From Clostridia bacterium (lineage in GTDB: Bacteria; Bacillota; Clostridia; Oscillospirales; CAG-272): 45,326 bases of DNA. Made by a program: the position numbers and the translations under genes. Positions 29,447-37,450 of the stretch are shown here, one piece after another (position 1 is the first letter of the stretch; each line of letters opens with the position of its first letter). The stretch lies in the NCBI GenBank assembly GCA_017505745.1, contig JAFVOP010000039.1, positions 1 through 45,326 of the forward strand, given 5' to 3'. The notes under the pieces are model-generated. The model was given only the letters and a program-made list of their open reading frames with translations. It made no database searches and was not told the origin of the DNA.

Positions 29447-30586
29447 ATGTTAAAGCTTGGTTTTATCGGATTTGGTCGCCGTGTGGCCTCCCTTTGGAGA
29501 CGCTATTTTGAGCCTACAAAGCTTTGCACCGTAAAGGCAATCGCCGATCCCGCCCTGGACGAGCTCAAGGAAAAATGGGGCGAGGCGCTAACCGACTGTA
29601 CCTGGTACACAACGGCAGAGGAAATGCTGGAAAAGGAACAGTTGGACGGTGTTTTCATCGGCACACGCTGCAATCTGCACACCAAATATGCCTTGCTCGT
29701 TGCCAAATACAACATCCCGCTGTTTCTGGAAAAGCCCGTTGCGATCTCCGAGGAGGAGTTGGCGCAGCTGGAAACCATTCTTCCTATCATGAATGAAAAA
29801 ACGGTGGTCTCCTTCCCTCTGCGCCTGACCCAGTACGTTCAGACGGTTAAAGATATCGTGGATCGCGGATTGCTCGGTAAGGTGGCGCAGGTGCAGGCCT
29901 ATAACAACGTCAACTATGCAAGAGTGTATTACCACGCTTGGTACCGCGACGACAGCATCACCGGCGGACTCTTTTTGCAGAAAGCAACCCATGACCTGGA
30001 CTACATCAACTATCTGCTCGGGCTCGATAAGCCAAAAACCATTTGCGCCATGGAGGGCAAGGCCGTATTCAAGGGAGACAAGCCCGCAGGCGTAAAATGC
30101 GTGGACTGCCCCGAATACCTTACCTGCACCGAGTCCCCCTACCATCTCGCTATGTACGATCCCAAATATGCAAAGGATGACTATATGTGTTGCTTTGCAA
30201 CGGACACGGGAAATCAAGACAATGCAACCGTGATGATGCAGTATGAGGACGGTACCAACGTGGTTTATACCCAAAACTTCATCACCAGAAAAACGGCCGG
30301 CAAGCGCGGTGCCCGTTTGATCGGCTATAAGGGCACGGTGGAATTTGACTTCGTGACCCAAACCGTAACCTATATCGATCACCTCTCCGATCGCGTGGAT
30401 CATATCAAGATCGAATCGCAAAGCTCGCACGGCGGCGGAGATCTCCGTTTGGCGGAAAACTTTATTGCCGTAATGAAAGGAACCGACGTTTCGCACTCCC
30501 CCCTCGCCGAGGGCATCCTGAGCGCAAGAATGTGCTTGGCCGCCCGCAAATCGGCGCAAACCAAAACCTTTGTGGAGCTTGATTAA
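29447..30586 (+). CDS. Gfo/Idh/MocA family oxidoreductase
   Basis: The 379-residue protein is an NAD(P)-dependent dehydrogenase of the glucose-fructose oxidoreductase/inositol dehydrogenase family. The Rossmann motif is LGFIGFGRR at the N-terminus, followed by VFIGTRCNLHTKYAL and the hallmark LEKPVAIS. The Cys-rich insert CVDCPEYLTCTESPYHLA near residue 215 occurs in a subset of the family. Substrate is likely a sugar or polyol derivative, but no sugar cluster adjoins. The start is the ATG at 29447, 10 nt after AAGGAG; an in-frame TTG at 29441 is the alternative. Confidence 0.88.
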   Translation: MLKLGFIGFGRRVASLWRRYFEPTKLCTVKAIADPALDELKEKWGEALTDCTWYTTAEEMLEKEQLDGVFIGTRCNLHTKYALLVAKYNIPLFLEKPVAISEEELAQLETILPIMNEKTVVSFPLRLTQYVQTVKDIVDRGLLGKVAQVQAYNNVNYARVYYHAWYRDDSITGGLFLQKATHDLDYINYLLGLDKPKTICAMEGKAVFKGDKPAGVKCVDCPEYLTCTESPYHLAMYDPKYAKDDYMCCFATDTGNQDNATVMMQYEDGTNVVYTQNFITRKTAGKRGARLIGYKGTVEFDFVTQTVTYIDHLSDRVDHIKIESQSSHGGGDLRLAENFIAVMKGTDVSHSPLAEGILSARMCLAARKSAQTKTFVELD

Positions 30587-30637
30587 AACAAACAGAAAGT
30601 GCCGCCCCCTCTGTGGGGACGGCACTTTCTGTTTGTT
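30587..30637. terminator. Bidirectional terminator between the oxidoreductase and rubredoxin genes
   Basis: An 18-bp perfect stem (arms 30587-30604 and 30620-30637), extended by CCCC/GGGG inside the loop, overlaps the rubredoxin stop codon. T-rich tails are short on both sides. Confidence 0.8.
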
Positions 30638-30824
30638 ATACATCTTCGGATTCGTCGTCTTCTCTTAATTCCTCGGCAAAATCATCTTTCGAGGCACCGC
30701 ACAGCGGGCAAATCCAATCTTCGGGAAGGTCTTCAAAATCGGTATTTTCCTCAATTCCGTTTTCAACATCTCCAACCTTGGGGTTGTACTCATAGCCGCA
30801 AAGCTCGCAGACATGAATCAGCAT
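30636..30824 (-). CDS. Rubredoxin
   Basis: The 62-residue iron protein carries one Fe(Cys)4 centre. The four ligands are Cys6-x2-Cys9 in CELCGYEY and Cys39-x2-Cys42 in [13 protein letters not shown]. The first knuckle CELCGY, with Glu in place of the common Val or Thr, is slightly unusual. A Glu/Asp-rich tail follows. Rubredoxin carries electrons to peroxide- and superoxide-reducing enzymes or other acceptors in anaerobes. It is a single-gene unit with a palindrome on its promoter. Confidence 0.94.
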   Translation of the reverse strand: MLIHVCELCGYEYNPKVGDVENGIEENTDFEDLPEDWICPLCGASKDDFAEELREDDESEDV

Positions 30825-30864
30825 ATAAAAATACTCCTTTTTTTCTTAAAATGTAACCTCTAAT

Positions 30865-30881
30865 ATGATATAGCATATCAT
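30865..30881. promoter_or_regulatory. Perfect palindrome on the rubredoxin -10 box (candidate operator)
   Basis: ATGATAT-AGC-ATATCAT is a 7+3+7 perfect inverted repeat. It covers the -10 box and the adjoining spacer of the rubredoxin promoter. No regulator gene adjoins. Confidence 0.5.
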
Positions 30882-30893
30882 AAAATTTGTCAA
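30865..30893 (-). promoter_or_regulatory. SigA-type promoter of the rubredoxin gene
   Basis: On the minus strand consensus TTGACA (30888-30893) and TATCAT (30865-30870) are 17 bp apart. Confidence 0.75.
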
Positions 30894-31059
30894 TATACCG
30901 AATACATGGTTTTTAAAATCCACAACATTTATTTTTTTTACATATTGCATAAAAAAACGAGCTAAAGGGAAACTCGGAAGAAAAAAATGCGGAAATAAGA
31001 TATTTTCCATCTTTTTTTCATAAAATGAAAGAAAGATATCGAAAGGATCGGTCCAAAAC

Positions 31060-32613
31060 ATGAAAAAGCATGCCAAGCAGATCTTTTGGAACGCCAGCCT
31101 ACTGACCGCCGCCTCCCTTTTGATGCGAACGGTTGGCGTATGGTTCCAGGTATACGTCTCTAACCGTGCGGGCGCGGAAGCAATGGGGTTGTTTTCACTC
31201 ATATCCGGCGTATACGGATTTGCGCTCACCCTCGCAACTTCGGGTATCCAACTGGGAGTCACACGGGTCATTACCGAAGCCATTGGAAAAAATCGCCCCG
31301 AACGGGTCCCCTATGCCATGCGGCACGCCGTTGGCTACGCATTGTGCTTTGGTGTTGGAAGCGCATTGCTGATCCTTGGATTTGCACGACCGATCGGTTT
31401 ATATTGGCTGAAGGATGAACGAACCGTTTCCTCTCTCCGTCTCTTTGGCATCTCGCTTCCACTCATTGCACTTTCCGCCGTTTTCAACGGATATTTTACC
31501 GCTGTACGGCGTCCCTATAAAAACGCCGCCTCACAGGTGTTTGAGCAATTGGTAAAGATTGGAGCCTCCATGTATTTGCTTGCGATCCTTCTCCCGGGAG
31601 GGATCGAGCGCACCTGTTGCGCGTTGGTATTAGGAGGAAGCCTTGCCGAAATTGCTTCCTTTTTGTTTGGTCTGCTCCTTTACCGAGCCGATCGCAAGAG
31701 ATATAGACTACCAAAAATCGCCTGTAACGGAAGCGAAGAGAGAAAAAGTCTGATCCGCATCTCCCTTCCCATCGCCTTTACCGCATACCTCCGCTCGGGA
31801 TTGTTGACACTCCAGCACATCCTCATCCCCGAGGGGCTGCGAAACAGCGGAGCCTCGCATGCAAGCGCACTGATCTCTTACGGAACCATCACGGGAATGG
31901 CATTGCCCGTGATTCTCTATCCCGCCGCTCTGATCGCCTCCTTTTCCGGACTGTTGATCCCCGAAATGGCAGAATGCCGTGTGCAGAATTCCCCACGCCG
32001 CATCTCCTATATGATTTCTCGCGTGTGGTCCCTGGCACTTCTTTTTTCGATTGGAACCGCCGGGATACTGATCTGCTTTTCCAATGAGATCGGTACGGCA
32101 CTCTACCCCGGCACTGCGGCAGGTCATTACGTGCAGATCCTTGCTCCCCTGATTCCCATCATGTACGTGGACACCGCCACCGACGCGATGATGAAGGGAC
32201 TTGGAGAGGAGGTGTTCTCGATGAACGTCAACGTGGCTGACGCCCTGCTCTCGGTCATTCTCGTTTGGATATTGGTTCCTCGATTCGGCATTTCGGGGTA
32301 TCTTTTTTCGATCTACTTTTCGGAGCTTTTCAACACAGTGCTGAGCATTCATCATCTGCTCTTGATCAGTCATACCCCCGTGCGACTGTTCAAATGGGTC
32401 TATAAGCCCCTTCTTTGCATTGTGGGCGCCACCACTGCCGTCCGTGCCATCCTGGAGGTGACAGGCTTTTACATTGCAAACACTGCGCTCTCTATCCTGT
32501 TGCACGTCCTGTCGGTCGTACTCCTGTACCTGTTGCTTTTGCGATTGACCGGAGCGGTGGACCGGGAGGACGTTGCCTGGACGCGCGCCTTATTCCGCGT
32601 GCGTGAAAAGTAA
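31060..32613 (+). CDS. SpoVB/MurJ-type polysaccharide flippase family protein
   Basis: The 517-residue integral membrane protein has about 12-14 hydrophobic segments and the fold of the MOP exporter superfamily. Its N-terminus (QIFWNASLLTAASLLMRTVGVWFQVYVSNRAGAEAMGLFSL) resembles SpoVB, a lipid II-type flippase needed for spore cortex. Conserved GYFTAVRRP and GLGEEVFSMN blocks are also seen. Both SpoVB and the related YtgP/MurJ-like proteins fit; SpoVB is favoured because the convergent neighbours are dpaA/dpaB. The ribosome site is AAAGGA, 13 nt upstream, which is rather far. Confidence 0.85.
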   Translation: MKKHAKQIFWNASLLTAASLLMRTVGVWFQVYVSNRAGAEAMGLFSLISGVYGFALTLATSGIQLGVTRVITEAIGKNRPERVPYAMRHAVGYALCFGVGSALLILGFARPIGLYWLKDERTVSSLRLFGISLPLIALSAVFNGYFTAVRRPYKNAASQVFEQLVKIGASMYLLAILLPGGIERTCCALVLGGSLAEIASFLFGLLLYRADRKRYRLPKIACNGSEERKSLIRISLPIAFTAYLRSGLLTLQHILIPEGLRNSGASHASALISYGTITGMALPVILYPAALIASFSGLLIPEMAECRVQNSPRRISYMISRVWSLALLFSIGTAGILICFSNEIGTALYPGTAAGHYVQILAPLIPIMYVDTATDAMMKGLGEEVFSMNVNVADALLSVILVWILVPRFGISGYLFSIYFSELFNTVLSIHHLLLISHTPVRLFKWVYKPLLCIVGATTAVRAILEVTGFYIANTALSILLHVLSVVLLYLLLLRLTGAVDREDVAWTRALFRVREK

Positions 32614-32635
32614 CCCTCCTCCCCGTCGTTTGGAA

Positions 32636-33202
32636 TTATAAAAAAAGCTTACGGAACTGTCGCCCCGCAAATGCGGCATGTAGCGTAGGGCGCAGAAGTG
32701 AAAAATCCGCCACCAGGGAATGTGGCTTTTTCTCGGGATCGTCCTGATTCATGGGAACGAAATAGACCTGCTTACGCGAGAGCAGGGTGGCAATATTTTT
32801 CAGATTCGCGGATAGCGCATCGTTGGACGCCAGTGAGATCACCAACGGGCGGTCACTGCGCAAATGTGCCTTGGTCGCCATACAAACCGCCGTATCGGTG
32901 ATCCCGTTTGCAATTTTTGCCAGCGTATTTCCGGTACAGGGACAAAGGATCAGCGCATCCAAGGGGAGTGCCGGTCCCAGTGGCTCGGCTTCCACCACGG
33001 TATGGATCACCGAATGCTTGCATAGCGTTTCCACCGTATCGATCAGATCCTTCGCCTTTCCAAAGCGGGTATCGGTCTGCCATACCGTCTCGCTCACGAT
33101 CGGTTGCACCTCATATCCCTCGTCAAGTAGCTTCCGCAACTCCTGCAAAGCCTGCGCATGCGTACAAAAGGAGCCACAGAATGCAAAACCTATCATATTC
33201 AT
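32636..33202 (-). CDS. dpaB: Dipicolinate synthase subunit B
   Basis: DpaB (SpoVFB) is the flavoprotein-type subunit of dipicolinate synthase, which makes the spore-core chelator dipicolinic acid from a lysine pathway intermediate. The 188-residue protein has the start GFAFCGSFCTH, then LCPCTGNTLAKIANGITDTAV and LVISLASNDALSANLKNI, as in other subunits B. The start at 33202 overlaps the dpaA stop by 4 nt. The ATG at 33196 has better spacing from AAAGGA and is a good alternative. It is the last gene of the pair. Confidence 0.93.
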   Translation of the reverse strand: MNMIGFAFCGSFCTHAQALQELRKLLDEGYEVQPIVSETVWQTDTRFGKAKDLIDTVETLCKHSVIHTVVEAEPLGPALPLDALILCPCTGNTLAKIANGITDTAVCMATKAHLRSDRPLVISLASNDALSANLKNIATLLSRKQVYFVPMNQDDPEKKPHSLVADFSLLRPTLHAAFAGRQFRKLFL

Positions 33203-34125
33203 CCATCCTTTCCGTCAGTAAACTCAAATGCGGATTCGGAGTGGGACCGACTCTCTAAGATTTCTCTCAGGCTTTGTGCAAGAATGACCCCCGCGCTTTC
33301 GGGTGTACATTTGCCCGGCAAAGAGGTCCCCCACACGCAACGCAGCCCCAGCTTTGCAGCCGCGCCGTGATCGATCCCACCGGGGGCTGAGGCCAGATCG
33401 ATGAGAACACAATTCGGAGGCATGGTGCGCAAGACCTCCTCCGTTAGCAAACGGTGCGGAACCGTGTTAAAAATGACGCGGTGATGAAGAATATTTCGCA
33501 AAACACCGTCGGTCTCCAGCTTCACCGCTTGATGATGATGAAGCTCTGCTACCGTCAACACCTCCGGCCGTAGGGCGTACACGGTCACCTTTGCGCCAAG
33601 CGCAGAAAGCTTTTCCGCCAGTAACGAGCCGATTCGACCGTACCCGATCACGGCGGCATCCACGCCGTCTACCGTAACGGGGAGCTCTCGCATGGCAATG
33701 GCAATGGCCCCTTCTGCGGTTGGCAATGCATTTTTCAACTGCAGGATCTCAGCATCGTAATAGTCCATCACCTGCACCTGCTTTTGCTCGGCAAGACTGC
33801 AGATCGCCTCCGAAAGTCTTCCTCCCAGCAAAAGCCTCCCCGATGCGGCATCCAACAAAGCCGTCATCCGCAATAGTACGTCGGTCTCTTGCAAGGGGCA
33901 GTGCACGCGTACGCCATCCGCAGAAGCCGGAAGAGGAAGAAGGATCACCTCTGCCTGATTCACCGCCTCCTGCCAGGTTTTGCAGACTCGCGCCTCTCCC
34001 AAGCGCTCTTCACATTTGCCCAATCCCCAAACCAAGACCTCGTATCCGTAAGAGGCCAGCGTATGTGCCATAGAGATCTGCCGTTCGTCACCGCCCAAAA
34101 CTGCCAGTATATTTCGTTTCATCAT
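33199..34125 (-). CDS. dpaA: Dipicolinate synthase subunit A
   Basis: DpaA (SpoVFA) is the dehydrogenase-like subunit of dipicolinate synthase. The 308-residue protein begins with ILAVLGGDERQISMAHTLA, has GYGRIGSLLAEKLSALGAKVTVYALR as the NAD(P)-binding Rossmann motif, and LIDLASAPGGIDHGAAAKLG near the C-terminus. The start is placed at 34125 behind AAAGGAAG; the reading back to 34197 runs through the polA terminator. Expression under SigK in the mother cell is expected from Bacillus, but no good SigK site is visible. Confidence 0.93.
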   Translation of the reverse strand: MMKRNILAVLGGDERQISMAHTLASYGYEVLVWGLGKCEERLGEARVCKTWQEAVNQAEVILLPLPASADGVRVHCPLQETDVLLRMTALLDAASGRLLLGGRLSEAICSLAEQKQVQVMDYYDAEILQLKNALPTAEGAIAIAMRELPVTVDGVDAAVIGYGRIGSLLAEKLSALGAKVTVYALRPEVLTVAELHHHQAVKLETDGVLRNILHHRVIFNTVPHRLLTEEVLRTMPPNCVLIDLASAPGGIDHGAAAKLGLRCVWGTSLPGKCTPESAGVILAQSLREILESRSHSESAFEFTDGKDG

Positions 34126-34178
34126 GGTCAAACCACTTCCTTTCTCTGCCAAAAATCCGGCACTAACAGAGTATGAAA

Positions 34179-34214
34179 AAAAGCCCTTTTCCGACACCGC
34201 GGAAAAGGGCTTTT
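34179..34214 (-). terminator. Terminator of polA
   Basis: A 15-bp perfect stem (arms 34200-34214 and 34179-34193) with a 6-nt loop is followed by T residues on the minus strand. It lies 10 nt after the polA stop codon. Confidence 0.85.
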
Positions 34215-34223
34215 ACCAAGCAA

Positions 34224-36752
34224 TTATTTTGCCTCGAACCAGGTTTTCCCAATGTGGATATCCACATCCAGGGGAACCGAATAGGAAACGGCCTGCTCCA
34301 TCGCCTCACGCAGGATCTCCTTCGCCTGCTCGGCACAGGAAACGTGCGATTCGAGGAGAAGCTCGTCATGCACCTGCAAAATCAGGCGCGCATCGAGCCC
34401 GCTCTCCTTCAGTTTTTGATGCACACGGATCATGGCAAGCTTGATGATATCGGCGGCGGTTCCCTGAATCGGACTGTTCATGGCAACACGTTCCCCGAAT
34501 TTTTGCTGCATTTTGTTGGTTCCCAGCAGCTCGGGAATATAACGGCGACGCCCAAACAGTGTGGTCACGTACCCGTTATCATACCCTTCGCGAATCACCG
34601 CCTTAAGGTAAGCGTCGATCCGCGGGAATCCCTCCAAATATCGGTCAATAAACTCCTGTGCCTGGGCGCGCGATACACCGATATCATCGGAAAGTGAAAA
34701 GGCTCCGATCCCGTACATGATTCCGAAATTGACCGCCTTTGCTCGCTTGCGCATCTCGGGGGTAACCTCCTCGGGAGAAACACCGAATACGGTGGCAGCG
34801 GTGGAGGTGTGAATATCGGCTCCGTTGCGGAAGGCCTGTATCATGTTGGTATCCTCGGAGATATGTGCCAGAAGCCGCAGCTCGATCTGTGAATAATCGG
34901 CGTCTACGATCACGTAGTCCTCTCCCGACGGTAAAAAGAAGCGACGAAGCTCCCGCCCGAGTGCGGTGCGCACGGGAATATTTTGCAGATTGGGCTCGGC
35001 AGAGGAAAGCCGTCCCGTGGCGGTTCCCGTTTGCTTGAAATTCGTATGGATACGACCGTTTTCATCGGCCAGCTTTAACAGTCCGTCCGCATAGGTGCTC
35101 TTGAGCTTGGTAACCTGTCGGTAGTCCAGAATATCCTCGATGATCTCATGATAGGGGCGCAGCTTTTCCAAAATCTCGGCATTGGTCGAGTATCCGGTTT
35201 TGGTCTTTTTCGCATGCGGCAGCTTCAAGGTATCAAATAAAACCTCTCCAAGCTGCTTGGGAGATTGGATGTTAAATTCGCGTCCCGCATGGAAATAGAT
35301 GCGAGATTCCAGTTCCTTTGCAACCTGTCCCAACTGCTCTCCGTAAGCGGCAATTCCCGCGCGGTCGATCTGAAATCCTGCCGTTTCCATATCGGCCAGC
35401 ACCGCCGCAAGCGGCATTTCCAAAGTCTCCATCAGAGATTGCTGTTGGCTTTCCTCCAGCTTTTCGCGGATCTTAAGGTAGAGATCTAAAAAATACACAA
35501 TGCGCGGCAGGTCGGGATTGGAAAGCGTGCCCAGGTAATCCGACACCAGCGTGGAAAGCTCATAGTTGTTTTTTGCAGAATTGACGAGATAGGCCCCCAG
35601 CATCAGATCAAACAGGTCCAGCTTGCGCAACGCTCCGCCCGGCTGTGCCTTATACAAGGCTTTTGCATCGTAGCAAACCACCGTTTTTCCAACCAGATAC
35701 GGTACCAATTCCGCGCAAGTGCCTTGTACCTCCCAGAGGTCTGCCCCATTGGAGAGCAACAGATGCTCGCCGTCAAGATCCAGAGCAAGCGTCTCACACG
35801 CACGGACCTTCTCGGCTATCGACTCCACGGAACACATTACCACCGTACATGCGGCAGGTGCCGCGGCAGAGACCTCGACAGGCTCCTCCCCGTCCAATCC
35901 AAAGCGCTTGAGGAATGCCGAAAACTCCAGGCGCAGGAACAGTCGGCGCGCATCCGCGCGGTGGATCTCTCCATGCCCCATTTCGTCCAACGCCACGTCA
36001 AGCGGTACCTCACGAAAGATCTGTGCCAGCTTGCGAGAAAGATACGCGCTCTCGCGCCCCGCCTCCAGCTTGGCGCGAACCGAGGGGGTATGCTTGGCGG
36101 TTGGCAGCTGCTCGTATACGCCATCCAGCGAGCCATACTCGGCAATCAGCTTCAGCGCCGTCTTTTCTCCGATCCCGGGAACACCGGGAATGTTATCCGA
36201 GCTATCCCCCATCAAGGCCTTTACGTCCACGAATACTTTGGAGGAAACGCCGTACTTTTCAAAAAAGCGTGCCTCGTCCATGTCCACCGTTTCTGCATTT
36301 GTGGCAAGCAAAATGTGAACGTGATCGCTGATCAGCTGCAAGGAATCGCGGTCACCTGTGAGAATGTACGCCTCGCAGTCTGCCTCCTCGCACATGCTTG
36401 CGAGAGTTCCCAATATATCGTCCGCCTCATACCCCGCAAGCTCCAGAACACTGTATCCCAATGCTTTCAGCAGCTCCTTGGCTACCGGAAGCTGCATTGC
36501 CAGCTCCTCGGGCATAGGACGGCGCCCTGCCTTATAAGCGCCGTACATCTCATGGCGGAAGGTGGGCGCCTTGAGGTCAAACGCCACGGCACAGTAATCG
36601 GGCTTGAGTGCCTCGGCCTGGCGGCTGATCATTGTGATCATGCCGTAAAGCGCGTGGGTATAAAAGCCATCCTTTGTGGTGAGCGGCCGAACGCCGTAAA
36701 ACGCGCGGTTGAGAATGCTGTTTCCGTCAATGGCAAGCAATTTTTTCTTCAT
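34224..36752 (-). CDS. polA: DNA polymerase I
   Basis: PolA fills gaps and removes RNA primers. The 842-residue protein has the 5'-3' exonuclease domain (LLAIDGNSILNRAFYG; GDSSDNIPGVPGIGEKTA), a middle domain where the 3'-5' proofreading motifs look degenerate, and the polymerase domain with motif A DADYSQIELRLLAHIS, motif B RAKAVNFGIMYGIGAFSLS and motif C LQVHDELLLE. The length is slightly below that of E. coli (928). Loss of proofreading is common in Firmicutes; here it is inferred from the missing DxE motif. The promoter upstream is strong. Confidence 0.96.
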   Translation of the reverse strand: MKKKLLAIDGNSILNRAFYGVRPLTTKDGFYTHALYGMITMISRQAEALKPDYCAVAFDLKAPTFRHEMYGAYKAGRRPMPEELAMQLPVAKELLKALGYSVLELAGYEADDILGTLASMCEEADCEAYILTGDRDSLQLISDHVHILLATNAETVDMDEARFFEKYGVSSKVFVDVKALMGDSSDNIPGVPGIGEKTALKLIAEYGSLDGVYEQLPTAKHTPSVRAKLEAGRESAYLSRKLAQIFREVPLDVALDEMGHGEIHRADARRLFLRLEFSAFLKRFGLDGEEPVEVSAAAPAACTVVMCSVESIAEKVRACETLALDLDGEHLLLSNGADLWEVQGTCAELVPYLVGKTVVCYDAKALYKAQPGGALRKLDLFDLMLGAYLVNSAKNNYELSTLVSDYLGTLSNPDLPRIVYFLDLYLKIREKLEESQQQSLMETLEMPLAAVLADMETAGFQIDRAGIAAYGEQLGQVAKELESRIYFHAGREFNIQSPKQLGEVLFDTLKLPHAKKTKTGYSTNAEILEKLRPYHEIIEDILDYRQVTKLKSTYADGLLKLADENGRIHTNFKQTGTATGRLSSAEPNLQNIPVRTALGRELRRFFLPSGEDYVIVDADYSQIELRLLAHISEDTNMIQAFRNGADIHTSTAATVFGVSPEEVTPEMRKRAKAVNFGIMYGIGAFSLSDDIGVSRAQAQEFIDRYLEGFPRIDAYLKAVIREGYDNGYVTTLFGRRRYIPELLGTNKMQQKFGERVAMNSPIQGTAADIIKLAMIRVHQKLKESGLDARLILQVHDELLLESHVSCAEQAKEILREAMEQAVSYSVPLDVDIHIGKTWFEAK

Positions 36753-36800
36753 AGCTTTGGTTCCTTTCCTTGCGGATCGCTGATACGGTTTCTATCTTAT

Positions 36801-36829
36801 ATTTTACCACACCGCGCCCGAAAAGTCAA
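36801..36829 (-). promoter_or_regulatory. SigA-type promoter of polA
   Basis: On the minus strand TTGACT (36824-36829) and TAAAAT (36801-36806) are 17 bp apart. Confidence 0.75.
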
Positions 36830-36836
36830 TGAAATG

Positions 36837-36882
36837 AAAAAAGGAATGTTGCAGTTTTCAGGATTTTGCAACATTCCTTTTT
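36837..36882 (-). terminator. Terminator of the RCC1 surface cassette
   Basis: A stem of about 16 bp, arms 36867-36882 and 36838-36853, is followed by a T-rich stretch on the minus strand. It starts just after the stop codon at 36885 and directly precedes the polA promoter. Confidence 0.85.
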
Positions 36883-36884
36883 GG

Positions 36885-37436
36885 TCAAGAGGTCGGTTGT
36901 TCGGTCACGTGAAAATGGAAATTCAAAATGCCTCCGTACGCGCCCTCGGCAGGAATATCAAACTGATCGATCTCCACGCGTCCCGTTTTCTCCCCAACCG
37001 TTAAAAAGGTATGGAAGAGTCCGTTCATTTCAATCGGATCCCCCTCACCTCTTTCCGCCTCGGAAAACACCTCATACGGCAATACGTGGTCTCCGCAATG
37101 CAACTGAAACCGCCCGTCGGGTGTAGAAAGCGTAACCTCTACCTGCTTTCCGTCCATGTTGGAAAAATCCGAGACCTGAACCGTAAAGCTCTGACTTTTT
37201 ACCGAGGACTCCTCGGTTCTCGAAAGATCTCCTAAGGGAATCCCCGTGGGAACCGACACCGTAAAATTCGGCTTGGGAATGACGATCGTTTCTACCGAGA
37301 TCGAAGCACCGCCACCGGCTTGCAGGGAGGTCAGCTCCTCCGTATCCTCGGCAGATGCCAGACAAAAGGATGAAATACAGGAAAAGCAAATGGCGAGAGA
37401 CAGAAAACAGACAGTAAATGTTCGAATAGCGTTCAA
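36885..37436 (-). CDS. Secreted beta-domain protein related to the C-terminus of the RCC1 protein
   Basis: The 183-residue protein begins with a TTG at 37436, 6 nt after AGGAGG; the in-frame ATG at 37454 overlaps that site. A signal peptide covers about residues 1-29 (hydrophobic core, ending LASA). The mature part is a beta-rich domain that is clearly related to the last 135 residues of the RCC1 protein upstream: both share P-x-F-x-V-S-x-P, LPY(D/E)V and GRV.IDQ..I....Y.G.L.F. No LPXTG or S-layer motif is seen, so it may be released or held by protein contact. It is the last gene of the cassette. Confidence 0.75.
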   Translation of the reverse strand: MNAIRTFTVCFLSLAICFSCISSFCLASAEDTEELTSLQAGGGASISVETIVIPKPNFTVSVPTGIPLGDLSRTEESSVKSQSFTVQVSDFSNMDGKQVEVTLSTPDGRFQLHCGDHVLPYEVFSEAERGEGDPIEMNGLFHTFLTVGEKTGRVEIDQFDIPAEGAYGGILNFHFHVTEQPTS

Positions 37437-37450
37437 ATCCCTTCCTCCTT

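Noticed and set aside
34150..34180. A CATACTCT box upstream of dpaA that resembles a SigE or SigK -10 element.
   Set aside because: No AC or ATA box lies at the proper distance, and the sequence is part of the polA terminator flank.
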